A DNA stretch of 64,000 nucleotides from an uncultured Gemmiger sp. GTDB taxonomy: Bacteria; Bacillota; Clostridia; Oscillospirales; Ruminococcaceae. Shown here piece after piece: positions 1-7,343 of the stretch (position 1 is its first letter; the number at the start of each line of letters is the position of its first letter). The stretch covers positions 1 through 64,000 of the forward strand of contig CALXHR010000009.1 in NCBI GenBank assembly GCA_944388175.1, given 5' to 3'. Made by a program: the position numbers and the translations under genes. The notes beneath the pieces were generated by a model that was not told the origin of the DNA, ran no database searches, and saw only the letters and a program-made list of their open reading frames with translations.

Positions 1-327
1 TTCGCCAAAAACGGAAAACCCATCCACCCGGATACTTTTAGCAGGCATTTACGCTGCCTATATGACCGTAACGGCTTCCCCAAAGACTACCACCTCCACA
101 CGATGCGCCACTTCTTCGCCACCTACCTGCTGGAGAATGGTACAAGCAAGCATGTGACCGCCGACCTGCTGGGCCATGCCGACACAGCCTTCCTGGAGCG
201 CACCTACTGCCACCCACAGGACACCTGCAAGGAGCAGGCGGCGGGGGTGTTGGATGCCATGCTGCAACCAGCGGATGCCGTTGCCTGGGAGCGGGAGCAA
301 AAAATGCTGGAAGCGGGAAACCAGTAA
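1..327 (+). CDS. tyrosine recombinase/integrase, C-terminal part (5' end outside window)
   Basis: Only the last 108 codons are present, open from base 1. They hold the second half of the tyrosine recombinase catalytic domain: the H-x-x-R box in HTMRHFFAT, the second histidine in LLGHAD, and the nucleophilic tyrosine in ERTYCH. The first catalytic arginine lies upstream of the window. The family cuts and rejoins DNA through a 3'-phosphotyrosine intermediate. It ends 706 bp before a second complete integrase gene in the same orientation, so it may be a resolvase or invertase of the same element or the integrase of a neighbouring one. Substrate unknown. Confidence 0.8.
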   Translation, partial: FAKNGKPIHPDTFSRHLRCLYDRNGFPKDYHLHTMRHFFATYLLENGTSKHVTADLLGHADTAFLERTYCHPQDTCKEQAAGVLDAMLQPADAVAWEREQKMLEAGNQ

Positions 328-382
328 ACCAATAAGACCGGAAAACAAAAGCAACAGGGAAGCCTCGCATTTCGCGGCTTCC

Positions 383-453
383 CTGTTGTTGGTTCTGGTG
401 GATGTTTGGACAAATTTGCCGCCAAAGTCTGTTGGGTTTGGTGATGGCTTTAT
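383..453 (+). repeat. intergenic module, copy 1 (hairpin plus conserved 70-nt tail)
   Basis: A sequence starting CTGTTGTTGGTT and ending near TTGGGTTTGGTGATGGCT follows the recombinase stop codon. It recurs at 865-935 after the next gene with about nine bases in ten identical. Just before each copy is an unrelated GC-rich hairpin; here its arms are GGGAAGCC and GGCTTCCC, at roughly 358-382. It looks like a transcript 3'-end module, or a recombination site used by the element. Confidence 0.6.
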
Positions 454-514
454 CCACCTCATTGTGGTAGTGTGAAGCCAGGATAACAAACTTCTATATA
501 AACGGGAGGCAACC

Positions 515-829
515 ATGAGAAGGAATGACATCCGCATTATGAAGATGGATCGCAACAATCGCAGCATCCTAATGCGTGCATTGTATGCGGATTTCTGTGC
601 CAACAGGGAAGCAGGGCGACCGAATGAGCACTACGCGGCTCTCATCATAAAGGTACATAATACCCCGCCCGGCAAACTGCCATTGAACGGCGCAGAGTTC
701 CGCCTGGCCCGCAACTCGCTCAACAACCTGCGCAATGCGCGCATCACTGCGGGCGGATATACTGATGCAGCTGATGCAGCCCTGCTCAAACTGGTGAAAG
801 CGAAGCCGTCGTTTTGGCCTCTGGGATAA
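515..829 (+). CDS. small hypothetical protein of the integrative element
   Basis: This encodes 104 residues and starts at an ATG preceded by a good ribosome binding site (GGGAGG, 505-510). The protein is basic in its first half (MRRNDIRIMKMDRNNRS) and ends in an alanine-rich helix-like stretch. I see no signal peptide, membrane segment or known catalytic motif. It lies between two integrase genes and between the two copies of the 70-nt module, so it may be an excisionase-like or other accessory factor, but that rests on position only. I do not recognise the family. Confidence 0.6.
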   Translation: MRRNDIRIMKMDRNNRSILMRALYADFCANREAGRPNEHYAALIIKVHNTPPGKLPLNGAEFRLARNSLNNLRNARITAGGYTDAADAALLKLVKAKPSFWPLG

Positions 830-864
830 ACTGCCAAGACAACCGCCCGGATGGAAAGTCCGGG

Positions 865-935
865 CTGTTGTTGGTTTTGGTGGGGTCTTGGGGCAGTTTT
901 GCCGCCAAAGTCTGTTGGGTTTGGTGATAGCTATA
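865..935 (+). repeat. intergenic module, copy 2
   Basis: Second copy of the module at 383-453. It is preceded by the hairpin GCCCGGATGGAAAGTCCGGGC (arms GCCCGGA and TCCGGGC), which differs in sequence from the hairpin before copy 1. The conserved part is therefore the tail and not the stem. Confidence 0.6.
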
Positions 936-1033
936 TGCCACAGAGGTTGGTATGCTTTGTGGTGCGGATGGTCAAAAATAATGACTAGACGTACAAAAGC
1001 AAACACAAAGCAACACAGAAAGGACGTGGCAGT

Positions 1034-2206
1034 ATGGCATCCATTCGCAAACGGGGAGAGAACAGTTATTTAATCGTTGTATCTCGTGGGTATGACTACG
1101 AGGGCAACCGGCTGAAATCGGCGCAGAAAACTGTTCATCCGCCGATGGAGCTGAAACCCAAGCAGCGCGAGAAGTGGTTACAGGAGCAGGCGGTGTTGTT
1201 TGAACGGGAGGTACATCACACCCCGGAGCCGGTGAACAAGAGCATCACGCTGGCGAAGTACATCGACCACTGGCTGGCGGAGGTGGCGCCGAAAAAGCTG
1301 GCAAAAACCACCTACTCCCGCGACCAGCAGGATGTGCGGCGGATTTTGCCCGCGCTGGGGCACTACAAACTGACCGACCTGCGCAAGGAGGTCATCCGGG
1401 ATTTTTACGAGAAAATGCGCAAGGCCCCCAAGCTGACTGACGGCAAACCATTGAGTGAGAAAAGCGTGGAGGGCATCCACAACACGCTGTGCAGTATCTT
1501 GAGCGACGCGGTAGAGGAAGGGTATTTACTGCACAACCCTGCCTGGAAAATGTACAAACCCCAAGGCGAGAAGAAGGAGCGACCGGTGGCGGATGAAGAA
1601 CTGGTGCAGAGGTTGATCACGGCGCTGGAAGGGCAGAGCCTGAAATACGAGACCTATTTCAAGCTGGTGTTAGCCACCGGGATGCGCAGGGGAGAGGCTT
1701 GTGGGCTGCGGTGGTCGGACATTAACTGGAAGAAGCGCAGCGTCCATGTGCAACGCAATGTGGTGAAGCTGAGCCACGAACCCATCTTTGTGAAGCTGCC
1801 CAAGACCGCCAGTGGTGACCGGGTGGTCTACGTCAGCAAGGAGATGGCAAAACTGTTGAAGTCGTGGAAGCAGCAATGTATGTGGGAACGCAAACAGAAC
1901 GATGCGGTATTACAGGAAGATGACTACCTGTTCCGCCAACCCAACGGCGATCCGATGGTGCCGACCACCTTTACATTCCGCTTCAAGAAAATTTTGCGGC
2001 AAAACGGCTTGCCGGAAAATCTGAATGTACACAGCTTGCGGCATACAAACGCCAGCCTATTGATCGCCCAGGGCGTGGACGTGCGCACGGTAGCCAGTCT
2101 GCTGGGCCACTCCCAGGCCAGTACAACGCTGGATATTTACGCCCACGCCTTCGACAAGAAAAAGCGGGAAGCCCAGGAAAAGTTGGGGGAGGTGATGGGG
2201 CTGTAA
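1034..2206 (+). CDS. site-specific tyrosine recombinase (integrase)
   Basis: A complete integrase of 390 residues. The N-terminal arm-binding domain begins MASIRKRGENSYLIVVSRG, typical of Tn916- and phage-type integrases of Firmicutes. A SAM-like core-binding domain follows at about residues 60-165, then the catalytic domain. Visible catalytic residues are Arg in ATGMRRGEACGLRW, the H-x-x-R box in HSLRHTNASLL, His in LLGHSQ and the nucleophile Tyr in LDIYAHAF. AAAGGA lies at 1018-1023. The gene points toward tRNA-Arg, whose 3' end is the probable attachment site. It should catalyse integration, and excision with a partner factor that I cannot identify. Confidence 0.92.
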   Translation: MASIRKRGENSYLIVVSRGYDYEGNRLKSAQKTVHPPMELKPKQREKWLQEQAVLFEREVHHTPEPVNKSITLAKYIDHWLAEVAPKKLAKTTYSRDQQDVRRILPALGHYKLTDLRKEVIRDFYEKMRKAPKLTDGKPLSEKSVEGIHNTLCSILSDAVEEGYLLHNPAWKMYKPQGEKKERPVADEELVQRLITALEGQSLKYETYFKLVLATGMRRGEACGLRWSDINWKKRSVHVQRNVVKLSHEPIFVKLPKTASGDRVVYVSKEMAKLLKSWKQQCMWERKQNDAVLQEDDYLFRQPNGDPMVPTTFTFRFKKILRQNGLPENLNVHSLRHTNASLLIAQGVDVRTVASLLGHSQASTTLDIYAHAFDKKKREAQEKLGEVMGL

Positions 2207-2525
2207 AACTATGGAGGTCTATAGAGGGCATCGCGGCCTAAAAACCGAAGCCATGCAGCAGCCGTCAAGGTCGCGGGCCAATCTCTGGCCTAAGAGCCGC
2301 CGCTGCGCGGAGGTTGGCAAATCTCCTGCCCAAGAGCCGAACCTGGCGGTCTTTGAACTCCGAAACGTGCCTGCGGGCGCCAGTGCGAGCATCGGCCCCT
2401 ACAAATCAGGCGAAGCAGCAGGCCAACACCCGGTTGCCGCCGCAAAATTCCCGGCAAAATAAAAAACTGATAAAATAGTCCCTGTGCCAACATCTGGAAA
2501 AATCGGCACAGAAAGGAGGCCCCCT
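2207..2525. other. non-coding stretch next to the integrase, with direct repeats
   Basis: No gene with a ribosome binding site is visible. Two imperfect direct repeats, AATCTCTGGCCTAAGAGCCG (about 2280-2299) and AATCTCCTGCCCAAGAGCCG (about 2320-2339), lie 40 bp apart and could be integrase arm-type sites. The right part (2467-2511) holds the upstream halves of inverted repeats that pair with the start of the small peptide gene at 2526. Confidence 0.4.
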
Positions 2526-2615
2526 ATGGACTATCTTATCAGTTTTGCTGTATCTGCCATGGTCAATATCGCAGCGTACATTGTCACAAAGTGGATCGAC
2601 AAGCACGAACCATGA
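2526..2615 (+). CDS. 29-residue membrane peptide, toxin-like
   Basis: The ORF starts MDYLISFAVSAMVNIA and ends KWIDKHEP: one hydrophobic helix followed by a short charged tail. It has a very strong ribosome binding site (GAAAGGAGG, 2511-2519) and is closed by a strong terminator. The segment 2467-2481 upstream is complementary, 14 of 15 positions, to 2528-2542 immediately after the ATG, and a second inverted pair (CTGTGCC/GGCACAG) lies between, so the start region could be folded away. Size, composition and structure resemble type I toxins of the Fst/TxpA kind, but no family match or antisense RNA promoter has been shown. A harmless small membrane protein remains possible. Confidence 0.55.
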   Translation: MDYLISFAVSAMVNIAAYIVTKWIDKHEP

Positions 2616-2621
2616 CAAAAC

Positions 2622-2656
2622 AAAAATGTCGCTGTACGGCAATACAGCGACATTTT
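2622..2656 (+). terminator. intrinsic terminator after the small peptide gene
   Basis: The arms ATGTCGCTGTA and TACAGCGACAT around a short loop are followed by T6. The T-run meets the CCA end of the opposite-strand tRNA-Arg, so the two transcripts end face to face. Confidence 0.9.
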
Positions 2657-2657
2657 T

Positions 2658-2734
2658 TGGTGCGGCTGACAGGATTCGAACCTGCGGCCTTTCGGGTCGG
2701 AGCCGAACGATCTATCCAGCTGAGCTACAACCGC
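2658..2734 (-). tRNA. tRNA-Arg (anticodon CCG)
   Basis: A 77-nt cloverleaf with encoded CCA. The acceptor strands are GCGGTTG and CAGCCGC, the D arm is GCTCAGCTGGATAGA, the anticodon loop CTCCGAC gives CCG, and the T arm contains GGTTCGAATCC. Its 3' end faces the integrase gene and is the likely attachment site of the element to its left. Confidence 0.93.
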
Positions 2735-2904
2735 ACATGTATGAAAATCGTCGCTGGGACGAGATTCATCGTATAAAATTTTGTGAAAATTTGGAGTGAA
2801 AAGTACATGGTGGTCATTTCGTGGTCAGACCACCGGGGAAATTGGCGTGGCACCGAATTTTCAAGCGACACATCGCCAAAAATCAGAAAACCATGCCGCC
2901 GTGC

Positions 2905-2984
2905 CACAGTTGTCGGAGTCGGGCGCTCTATCCCCCTTCGGGGGACGAGAACCTTCTGCGAAGGTCCAGCTGAGCTACGACCGC
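2905..2984 (-). pseudogene. broken tRNA-Arg(CCG) 5' half with hairpin insertion
   Basis: Reading leftward from 2984, GCGGTCGTAGCTCAGCTGGA matches the 5' part of a tRNA-Arg. A segment of about 33 nt made of two hairpins (CCTTCGCAGAAGG and CCCCCGAAGGGGG) then interrupts the D loop. tRNA sequence resumes with TAGAGCGCCCGACTCCGAC and stops at the anticodon loop; no T arm or acceptor 3' strand follows. A promoter remains upstream at 3031-3059. It is best read as a tRNA cut at the anticodon loop by a past integration, with a separate small palindromic insertion. Confidence 0.7.
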
Positions 2985-3030
2985 ACGGTATGCTGCCCCG
3001 CCGGGCGCAGCCCTCTGCGGGAACTTATAT

Positions 3031-3059
3031 AGTATAGCAAATCCGCGGCAAAAATGCAA
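3031..3059 (-). promoter_or_regulatory. promoter of the broken tRNA-Arg
   Basis: On the minus strand TTGCAT, 17 bp and TATACT lie 47 bp upstream of the first base of the tRNA remnant. Confidence 0.65.
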
Positions 3060-3220
3060 ACGGTTTTTGCGCCGCACGGCCCGGCGCATCCCAAACCCCG
3101 TCCCTGCGCACGTAAAAACCGCCGTACCGCCTACCCTGTCCGCCCGGCCTGTCCCAAGTACCGCCCCACTTACCCAAGGCCGCCTGCCCAGCATATCGCA
3201 ACCGTCTCCCCCGTGCACAC

Positions 3221-3250
3221 AAAAACCGCCGCCCCAAACGGGGCGGCGGT
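3221..3250 (-). terminator. terminator of the DUF368 gene
   Basis: The arms CCGCCGCCCC and GGGGCGGCGG are followed on the minus strand by TTTTTGTG, 25 bp after the stop codon. Confidence 0.85.
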
Positions 3251-3274
3251 CAAGCCTTTTTGCGAAAAAAGTGG

Positions 3275-4123
3275 TCAGTCCTCTTTGGGGAAGCGGCTGT
3301 TGAACTTGTCCAGCGCCAGCGCGCAGACGACGCCCACCACCAGGCAGATCAGGTTGGGCAGCCACGCGGCGGCAAAGCTGCCGAACGGGATGATGACCAG
3401 CGTCGCCGCAATGACGATGCCCACAATGGCGTGGAACGCGAAGGAGTAGAAATGCTCAAACAGCGCGTCGATGGCCTTGGCCAGGCAGATCACCGTGACG
3501 ATGGCGCCCAGCGCGCCGGGCAGAATCACGCCCATATCCAGGTGGCCCAGGCCGTCCACAAACGGCGTGTACAGGCCCAGCGGCATCAGCAGCGTCGAGA
3601 AGCTCATGCCCGGCGCAATGACGCTGAGCGCCACGCAGAACCCGCAGAACAGGTTCCAGCCAAAGTTGGGCGTGATGGTCACAGACAGCACGTTCAGCGT
3701 GCCCAGCAGCGCCAGCACAATGGCGAACGCCGCCACCAGCGAGATATAGCTGCCCCTGGTGCGGCCCTGCTCGCCCGCTTCGCGGAAGAGCGAGGGCAGC
3801 ATGCCGCCGATCAGCCCCACGAACAGGCAAACCGACTGGTCGGGGTAGGCTTCGAGGAAGAAGGACAGCAGGTTGGCGATGCCCAAAAAGCCGATGGCCC
3901 CGCCGATGATGACCGGCAGCAGCTTGGGCACGTGGGTCTTAAAGTTCTTGATCGGGTTGGAGAGCAGCTCCATAATGGGTTTGTAGATACCAAAAATGAC
4001 GCACAGCACGCCGCCCGAGATGCCGGGCAGCACGGCGCCCAGGCCGATGAGCGCGCCCTGCAGCACGCGCATGACCAGCCGCACAAGCGGTACGTTATGC
4101 GTTTCGTTTCCGTTGGGGGTCAT
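3275..4123 (-). CDS. DUF368 family membrane protein, putative polyprenyl-phosphate transporter (PopT-like)
   Basis: An integral membrane protein of 282 residues. The family was linked experimentally to recycling of undecaprenyl phosphate across the membrane (PopT), which feeds cell-wall and surface-polymer synthesis. The signature PGISGGVLCVIFGIY is near residue 34 and a second half-repeat APGMSFSTLLMPLGLY is in the middle, consistent with the inverted-repeat architecture of the family. About eight hydrophobic segments are visible. The start was placed at 4123 because AAAGGA sits just upstream at 4132-4137; an upstream in-frame extension is out of frame with any ribosome binding site. It is divergent from the hydrolase at 4335. 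Confidence 0.85.
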   Translation of the reverse strand: MTPNGNETHNVPLVRLVMRVLQGALIGLGAVLPGISGGVLCVIFGIYKPIMELLSNPIKNFKTHVPKLLPVIIGGAIGFLGIANLLSFFLEAYPDQSVCLFVGLIGGMLPSLFREAGEQGRTRGSYISLVAAFAIVLALLGTLNVLSVTITPNFGWNLFCGFCVALSVIAPGMSFSTLLMPLGLYTPFVDGLGHLDMGVILPGALGAIVTVICLAKAIDALFEHFYSFAFHAIVGIVIAATLVIIPFGSFAAAWLPNLICLVVGVVCALALDKFNSRFPKED

Positions 4124-4252
4124 AGAATGTTCCTTTCTGTTTCGGGTCGGGCGGGACGTGCGCCGCACAGCGGCGCACCTTGGTATTATACCATATCCGC
4201 CCGGCATTGCAAAGCGTTTTTTGCAAAAAAACACGCCGGGCCGCGCCCTGCC

Positions 4253-4281
4253 TTGCGCCGGGGCGCGGTTTCCTGTATACT
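4253..4281 (+). promoter_or_regulatory. promoter of the alpha/beta hydrolase gene
   Basis: TTGCGC, 17 bp, TATACT. The same two hexamers at the same spacing occur at 25878-25906 in front of the lipoprotein gene. Confidence 0.65.
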
Positions 4282-4334
4282 GGGGGCAGAAGATTTTTGC
4301 ACATCTGCCCAAATTTTACAAAGGGGGTTTTGCC

Positions 4335-5291
4335 ATGAAACATTCCCACCTGCTGGCGGCGGGCGCAGCGGCGTCTGCCGGGGCCGCGGCCGCGCTGCTG
4401 GGCGCGGCCTACGGCATCTACCGCGTATGGTTTACCCGCGCCGCCGAGCCCGAGGTGTTGACGACCGAGGAATGGGAGCGCACGCTGCCCTACGGCGCGC
4501 AGATGCACACCGACGCCGCCGCGCTGGCCGCCGCGCCGTATGAGCCGGTGCAGATCACGGCCGACGACGGCACGCCGCTGGCCGCGCGCTACTACCACCA
4601 CGCCGACGGCGCGCCGCTGGCGATCATTTTGCACGGGTACAAGGGCTTTGCCCGGCGCGACGGCATGGGCGGCTACACGCTGTGCAAGCGCCTGGGCTAC
4701 AACGTCCTGCTGCCGGACCAGCGCAGCCATGGCGCGTCGGGCGGGCGTTCCATCACAATGGGCGTCAAGGAGCGGTACGACTGCCGCGCCTGGGCCTACT
4801 GGGCGTACAAGCGCTTTGGCCCCGGCACGCCGCTGTTTTTGATGGGCGTTTCGATGGGGGCGGCCACCGTATTGCTGGCCGCCGGGCTGGACCTGCCGCC
4901 CACGGTGCGCGGCATTATAGCCGACTGCGGCTACACCAGCCCGCGGGACATCATCCGCAAATGCCTGCCGGAATTTTTGCCCCACGTGCCGGCGGGGCCG
5001 GTGTATGCGGTGGGGCGGCTGGGCACGCTGCTGTTCGGCCATTTTGACCCCGAGGACGCCGACTGCCGCGCCGCGCTGGCCAAAGCCACGGTGCCGGTGC
5101 TGCTGATCCACGGCGAAGCCGACACCTTTGTGCCCTGCGCCATGAGCCGCGAGAATTTCGACGCCTGCGCCAGCCCCAAACGGCTGGTGACCATCCCGGG
5201 CGCGGGGCACGCCGTGGCCTATTACGTCGATATCCCCGCCTATGAGCGCGCCGTGACCGATTTTTTGCACGATTGCCTGGCGGGGTCGTGA
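4335..5291 (+). CDS. membrane-anchored alpha/beta hydrolase
   Basis: This encodes 318 residues. An N-terminal hydrophobic segment (about 5-30) should anchor the enzyme outside the membrane. A serine hydrolase domain follows: the oxyanion region LHGYKGFARRDG, the nucleophile elbow GVSMGAA with Ser173, the acid in HGEADTFVP (Asp263) and the histidine in GAGHAVAYY (His292), so the triad is complete. DQRSHGASGG is characteristic of the YqkD-like group of Firmicute hydrolases. The substrate is unknown; small esters or lipids are usual for the fold. The start at 4335 has AAGGGGG upstream. It is transcribed alone, divergent from the DUF368 gene. Confidence 0.85.
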   Translation: MKHSHLLAAGAAASAGAAAALLGAAYGIYRVWFTRAAEPEVLTTEEWERTLPYGAQMHTDAAALAAAPYEPVQITADDGTPLAARYYHHADGAPLAIILHGYKGFARRDGMGGYTLCKRLGYNVLLPDQRSHGASGGRSITMGVKERYDCRAWAYWAYKRFGPGTPLFLMGVSMGAATVLLAAGLDLPPTVRGIIADCGYTSPRDIIRKCLPEFLPHVPAGPVYAVGRLGTLLFGHFDPEDADCRAALAKATVPVLLIHGEADTFVPCAMSRENFDACASPKRLVTIPGAGHAVAYYVDIPAYERAVTDFLHDCLAGS

Positions 5292-5317
5292 GCGCGCCGC
5301 CCGCGGTCACGGGGACG

Positions 5318-5672
5318 GCGGGCGAAATCGCCCGCCCTACAGAACAACGGGAACGCCATGCAAACCGTGAACCGACCAACGCCGCGCAGTTGACGGCGGG
5401 GTCAAGACCCCGCCCTACAGGGCAAGGCAAACATCAAACCGCCCCGCGAACGACCAACGCCGCACGGTTGGCGGGCCGCATGCATGCGGCCCTACAAACC
5501 ACCATACACGTTCCATTTTCCCACAAACACCGCGGCCGTTCGCCCCGCCGCCGGTACACGGTTTACCGGTTGTTTGCCCCTCATTGTAGGGGCCGCATGC
5601 ATGCGGCCCGGGGGCGTTCGCCCTGCGCGGAGGTTCCCGGTAGGTTGCGCGTTTATCCCGCATTGTAGGGCA
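5318..5672. repeat. REP island A
   Basis: Palindromic units end in CCCTACA near 5341, 5419 and 5496 (reverse orientation) and begin TGTAGGG near 5585 and 5662 (forward). Spacing is about 77 bp within each orientation. The hairpin cores differ: GAAATC, TCAAGA and GCATGCATGC. No gene is visible in 5292-5743. Confidence 0.85.
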
Positions 5673-5743
5673 AGGCAAACATCCTGTGTTCCCGTTCCCC
5701 TGGCCCTGCAAACAATCGGAAATTCCAAATTCCCTACACAACA

Positions 5744-5782
5744 AACACCACGGCCTGCCGTTCCCGGCAGGCCGTGGTGTTG
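5744..5782 (-). terminator. terminator at the end of the pilus locus
   Basis: Perfect 16-bp arms (AACACCACGGCCTGCC and its complement) around a 7-nt loop, 29 bp after the minor pilin stop codon. It has only a weak T-run and could act in both directions. Confidence 0.75.
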
Positions 5783-5810
5783 TTATGCCGCAAAAGTTAC
5801 GGCATACGCA

Positions 5811-6503
5811 TCATTTTTTGCTGCGGCGGCGCAACGCTGCCAGCACCGCTGCCGCGGCGGCGGCCAAAATGGCCAGCCCGGCCAGCAGGCCCAGCGGCAG
5901 GTCGTCGCCCGTCTGCGGCAGCCACCCCGGCAGCGGGGCGGGCGTCGGGGCCGGCGTAGCCTGCGGCGCGGGGGCCGGCGTCGGGGCCGACGTAGCTTGC
6001 GGTTCGTCGGCCGGCACCGGCGTGGCCGTTGCGGGGGGCGGCGGGGCGTAGGTGTTCAAAAAGCGCACTTCCTGCGTCTTTTCGGCCGCGCCGTCCTTCA
6101 CGGCCCACAGTTCGCACTGCAGGCCGCCGTTGCCGTCGTTGGTTACGCGCACGGTCACGGCGTACACCGCATCGTCGTAGGTCATGTGCTCGGTGTTGCC
6201 GGCGGCCTGCAATACGCTGTAGACATAGTCGCCCGGTTCGGTAAAGTGCAGGCCCGTAAACGTGGCGCTGCCGCCGCCGGCGACCTGCAGCGACTGCTGC
6301 GCGGGCATGGGGTCCGCATCGCTGCTGCCCAGGATCACCACCGTAAATTCTTCGCTGCTGTTGCCGTTGAGTTCCACCCGCACCGGGATTTCCGCTTCGC
6401 ATTCATAGCCTTGCGCCCCGGCGCACAGCGGCAAAAACAGCATAAGCACGCACAGTACGGGAAGGACCAGCCATCCGCCCAGTTTTTGTCTTGGTTGCTT
6501 CAT
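5811..6503 (-). CDS. minor/base pilin, Spy0128-like domain with LPQTG anchor
   Basis: This encodes 230 residues. A signal peptide (about 1-29, ending CAGAQG) is followed by one pilin domain of the Spy0128/FctA type, ending with a repetitive Pro-Ala-Thr stalk (APTPAPAPQATPAPTPAP). Then comes the sorting signal LPQTG (about 195-199), a hydrophobic helix and RRRSKK. A canonical LPxTG motif differs from the PTGL motifs of the other two pilus proteins, as expected for a base subunit fixed to the wall by the housekeeping sortase. It is the last gene of the locus, 46 bp after the sortase. AAGGAGG lies upstream of the start. Confidence 0.85.
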   Translation of the reverse strand: MKQPRQKLGGWLVLPVLCVLMLFLPLCAGAQGYECEAEIPVRVELNGNSSEEFTVVILGSSDADPMPAQQSLQVAGGGSATFTGLHFTEPGDYVYSVLQAAGNTEHMTYDDAVYAVTVRVTNDGNGGLQCELWAVKDGAAEKTQEVRFLNTYAPPPPATATPVPADEPQATSAPTPAPAPQATPAPTPAPLPGWLPQTGDDLPLGLLAGLAILAAAAAAVLAALRRRSKK

Positions 6504-6549
6504 GGTTACCAGGGTACCTCCTTGTATGGGCCGGGTGGCCCATATCTGC

Positions 6550-7293
6550 TTAGCTCATACGTTCCAGCCGCCCAAACACCACCACGCGGCCGTTGGTTTC
6601 GGCTTCGGCGCAGGTAGAAAGCCCAATGACCTGGTCCTGCGGCGTCACGCCGATATACCGGCTTTGCACGGCGATGTCGTCCACATAGTTCAGCAGTTCG
6701 CTGACGTCGCCGGGGGGCTGGCCTTTGGGGTCGTAGATCATGCCGTCGTAGGCGTCCACCTGGACGCAGGCAAAAATCTCGATGCCATAGGTCGCTTCCG
6801 GCAGGTACAGCGTGCCGGTGGGGTGGGTCTCAAAATAGGCGGTATTTACAAATTCCACAATGTCGCCAAACATGGCGCCATTGTCCATATGGTGGCCATA
6901 CACCAGCGTATACGGGTCGCTGAAATCGCGGGCGCTGTCGCTGTCCAGGAAAATCGACCCCGACAGCGCAAAGTCGCCGTAGACGTCCTTGTTGACGTAT
7001 TCCAGATCATCCTCGCCAATGACGACGGGGTAGTCGATATGGGTATCGTCGATGGTCAGCCAGGCGCATACGTCCGGGTTGATGGCCTGCAGTTCCGCCA
7101 GCGTGGGGTTGGCCCCCGTGCCGCCGGCGGGCTTGAACTGCAACAAATCGTCGGAAAGGAACGCGCCGCTGAACACCATGGCGGTATCCCACAGCGAATA
7201 CCCGCCGTACAACAGCATCAGCAGGATCAACGCCGCGGCAAAGATACTGACCAGGCGGTCGCCGGTGCGGGCCAGGTTGGCCGCAGTATGCAA
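6550..7293 (-). CDS. srtB: class B sortase, pilus polymerase
   Basis: This encodes 247 residues: an N-terminal membrane anchor (about 14-36), then the sortase beta-barrel. The catalytic residues are visible as His134 in YGHHM, Cys228 in LSTC and Arg236 in NGRVVVFGRL. NPDVCAWLTIDDTHIDYPVV is the class B signature. It should cleave the PTGL sorting signals of the neighbouring pilins and join them through lysine. The start codon is TTG, chosen because GGAAAGGAGGG precedes it. It lies between the major and minor pilin genes. In FCT-type streptococcal loci a class B enzyme likewise polymerises a Spy0128 pilin. Confidence 0.92.
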   Translation of the reverse strand: MHTAANLARTGDRLVSIFAAALILLMLLYGGYSLWDTAMVFSGAFLSDDLLQFKPAGGTGANPTLAELQAINPDVCAWLTIDDTHIDYPVVIGEDDLEYVNKDVYGDFALSGSIFLDSDSARDFSDPYTLVYGHHMDNGAMFGDIVEFVNTAYFETHPTGTLYLPEATYGIEIFACVQVDAYDGMIYDPKGQPPGDVSELLNYVDDIAVQSRYIGVTPQDQVIGLSTCAEAETNGRVVVFGRLERMS

Positions 7294-7343
7294 GGGGCGC
7301 TCCCTCCTTTCCGGGGGTAATGCAGGGGTGTCAGGGTTCAGGG

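Larger units (their letters stand above)
1..2660. mobile_element. integrase end of an integrative element at tRNA-Arg
   Basis: Two tyrosine recombinases, a small unknown gene and a tiny membrane peptide gene lie directly against the 3' end of tRNA-Arg(CCG). Integrating elements commonly use a tRNA 3' end as attB and keep the integrase gene next to it, which is the arrangement seen here. The left boundary and any cargo are outside the window, so plasmid-like, prophage and ICE origins cannot be separated. The direct repeat that should mark the far end cannot be seen. Confidence 0.7.

Noticed and set aside
888..1073. 61-codon ORF before the integrase
   Set aside because: It has no ribosome binding site, overlaps the integrase start in another frame, and runs through the conserved 70-nt module.
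2905..2984. A second functional tRNA-Arg
   Set aside because: The 3' half is missing and the D loop is interrupted by about 33 nt.
3260..4543. Long plus-strand ORF of 427 codons across the DUF368 gene
   Set aside because: It is antisense to a clear membrane-protein gene, has an Arg/Gln/His-rich composition typical of reversed GC-rich coding sequence, and has no ribosome binding site.
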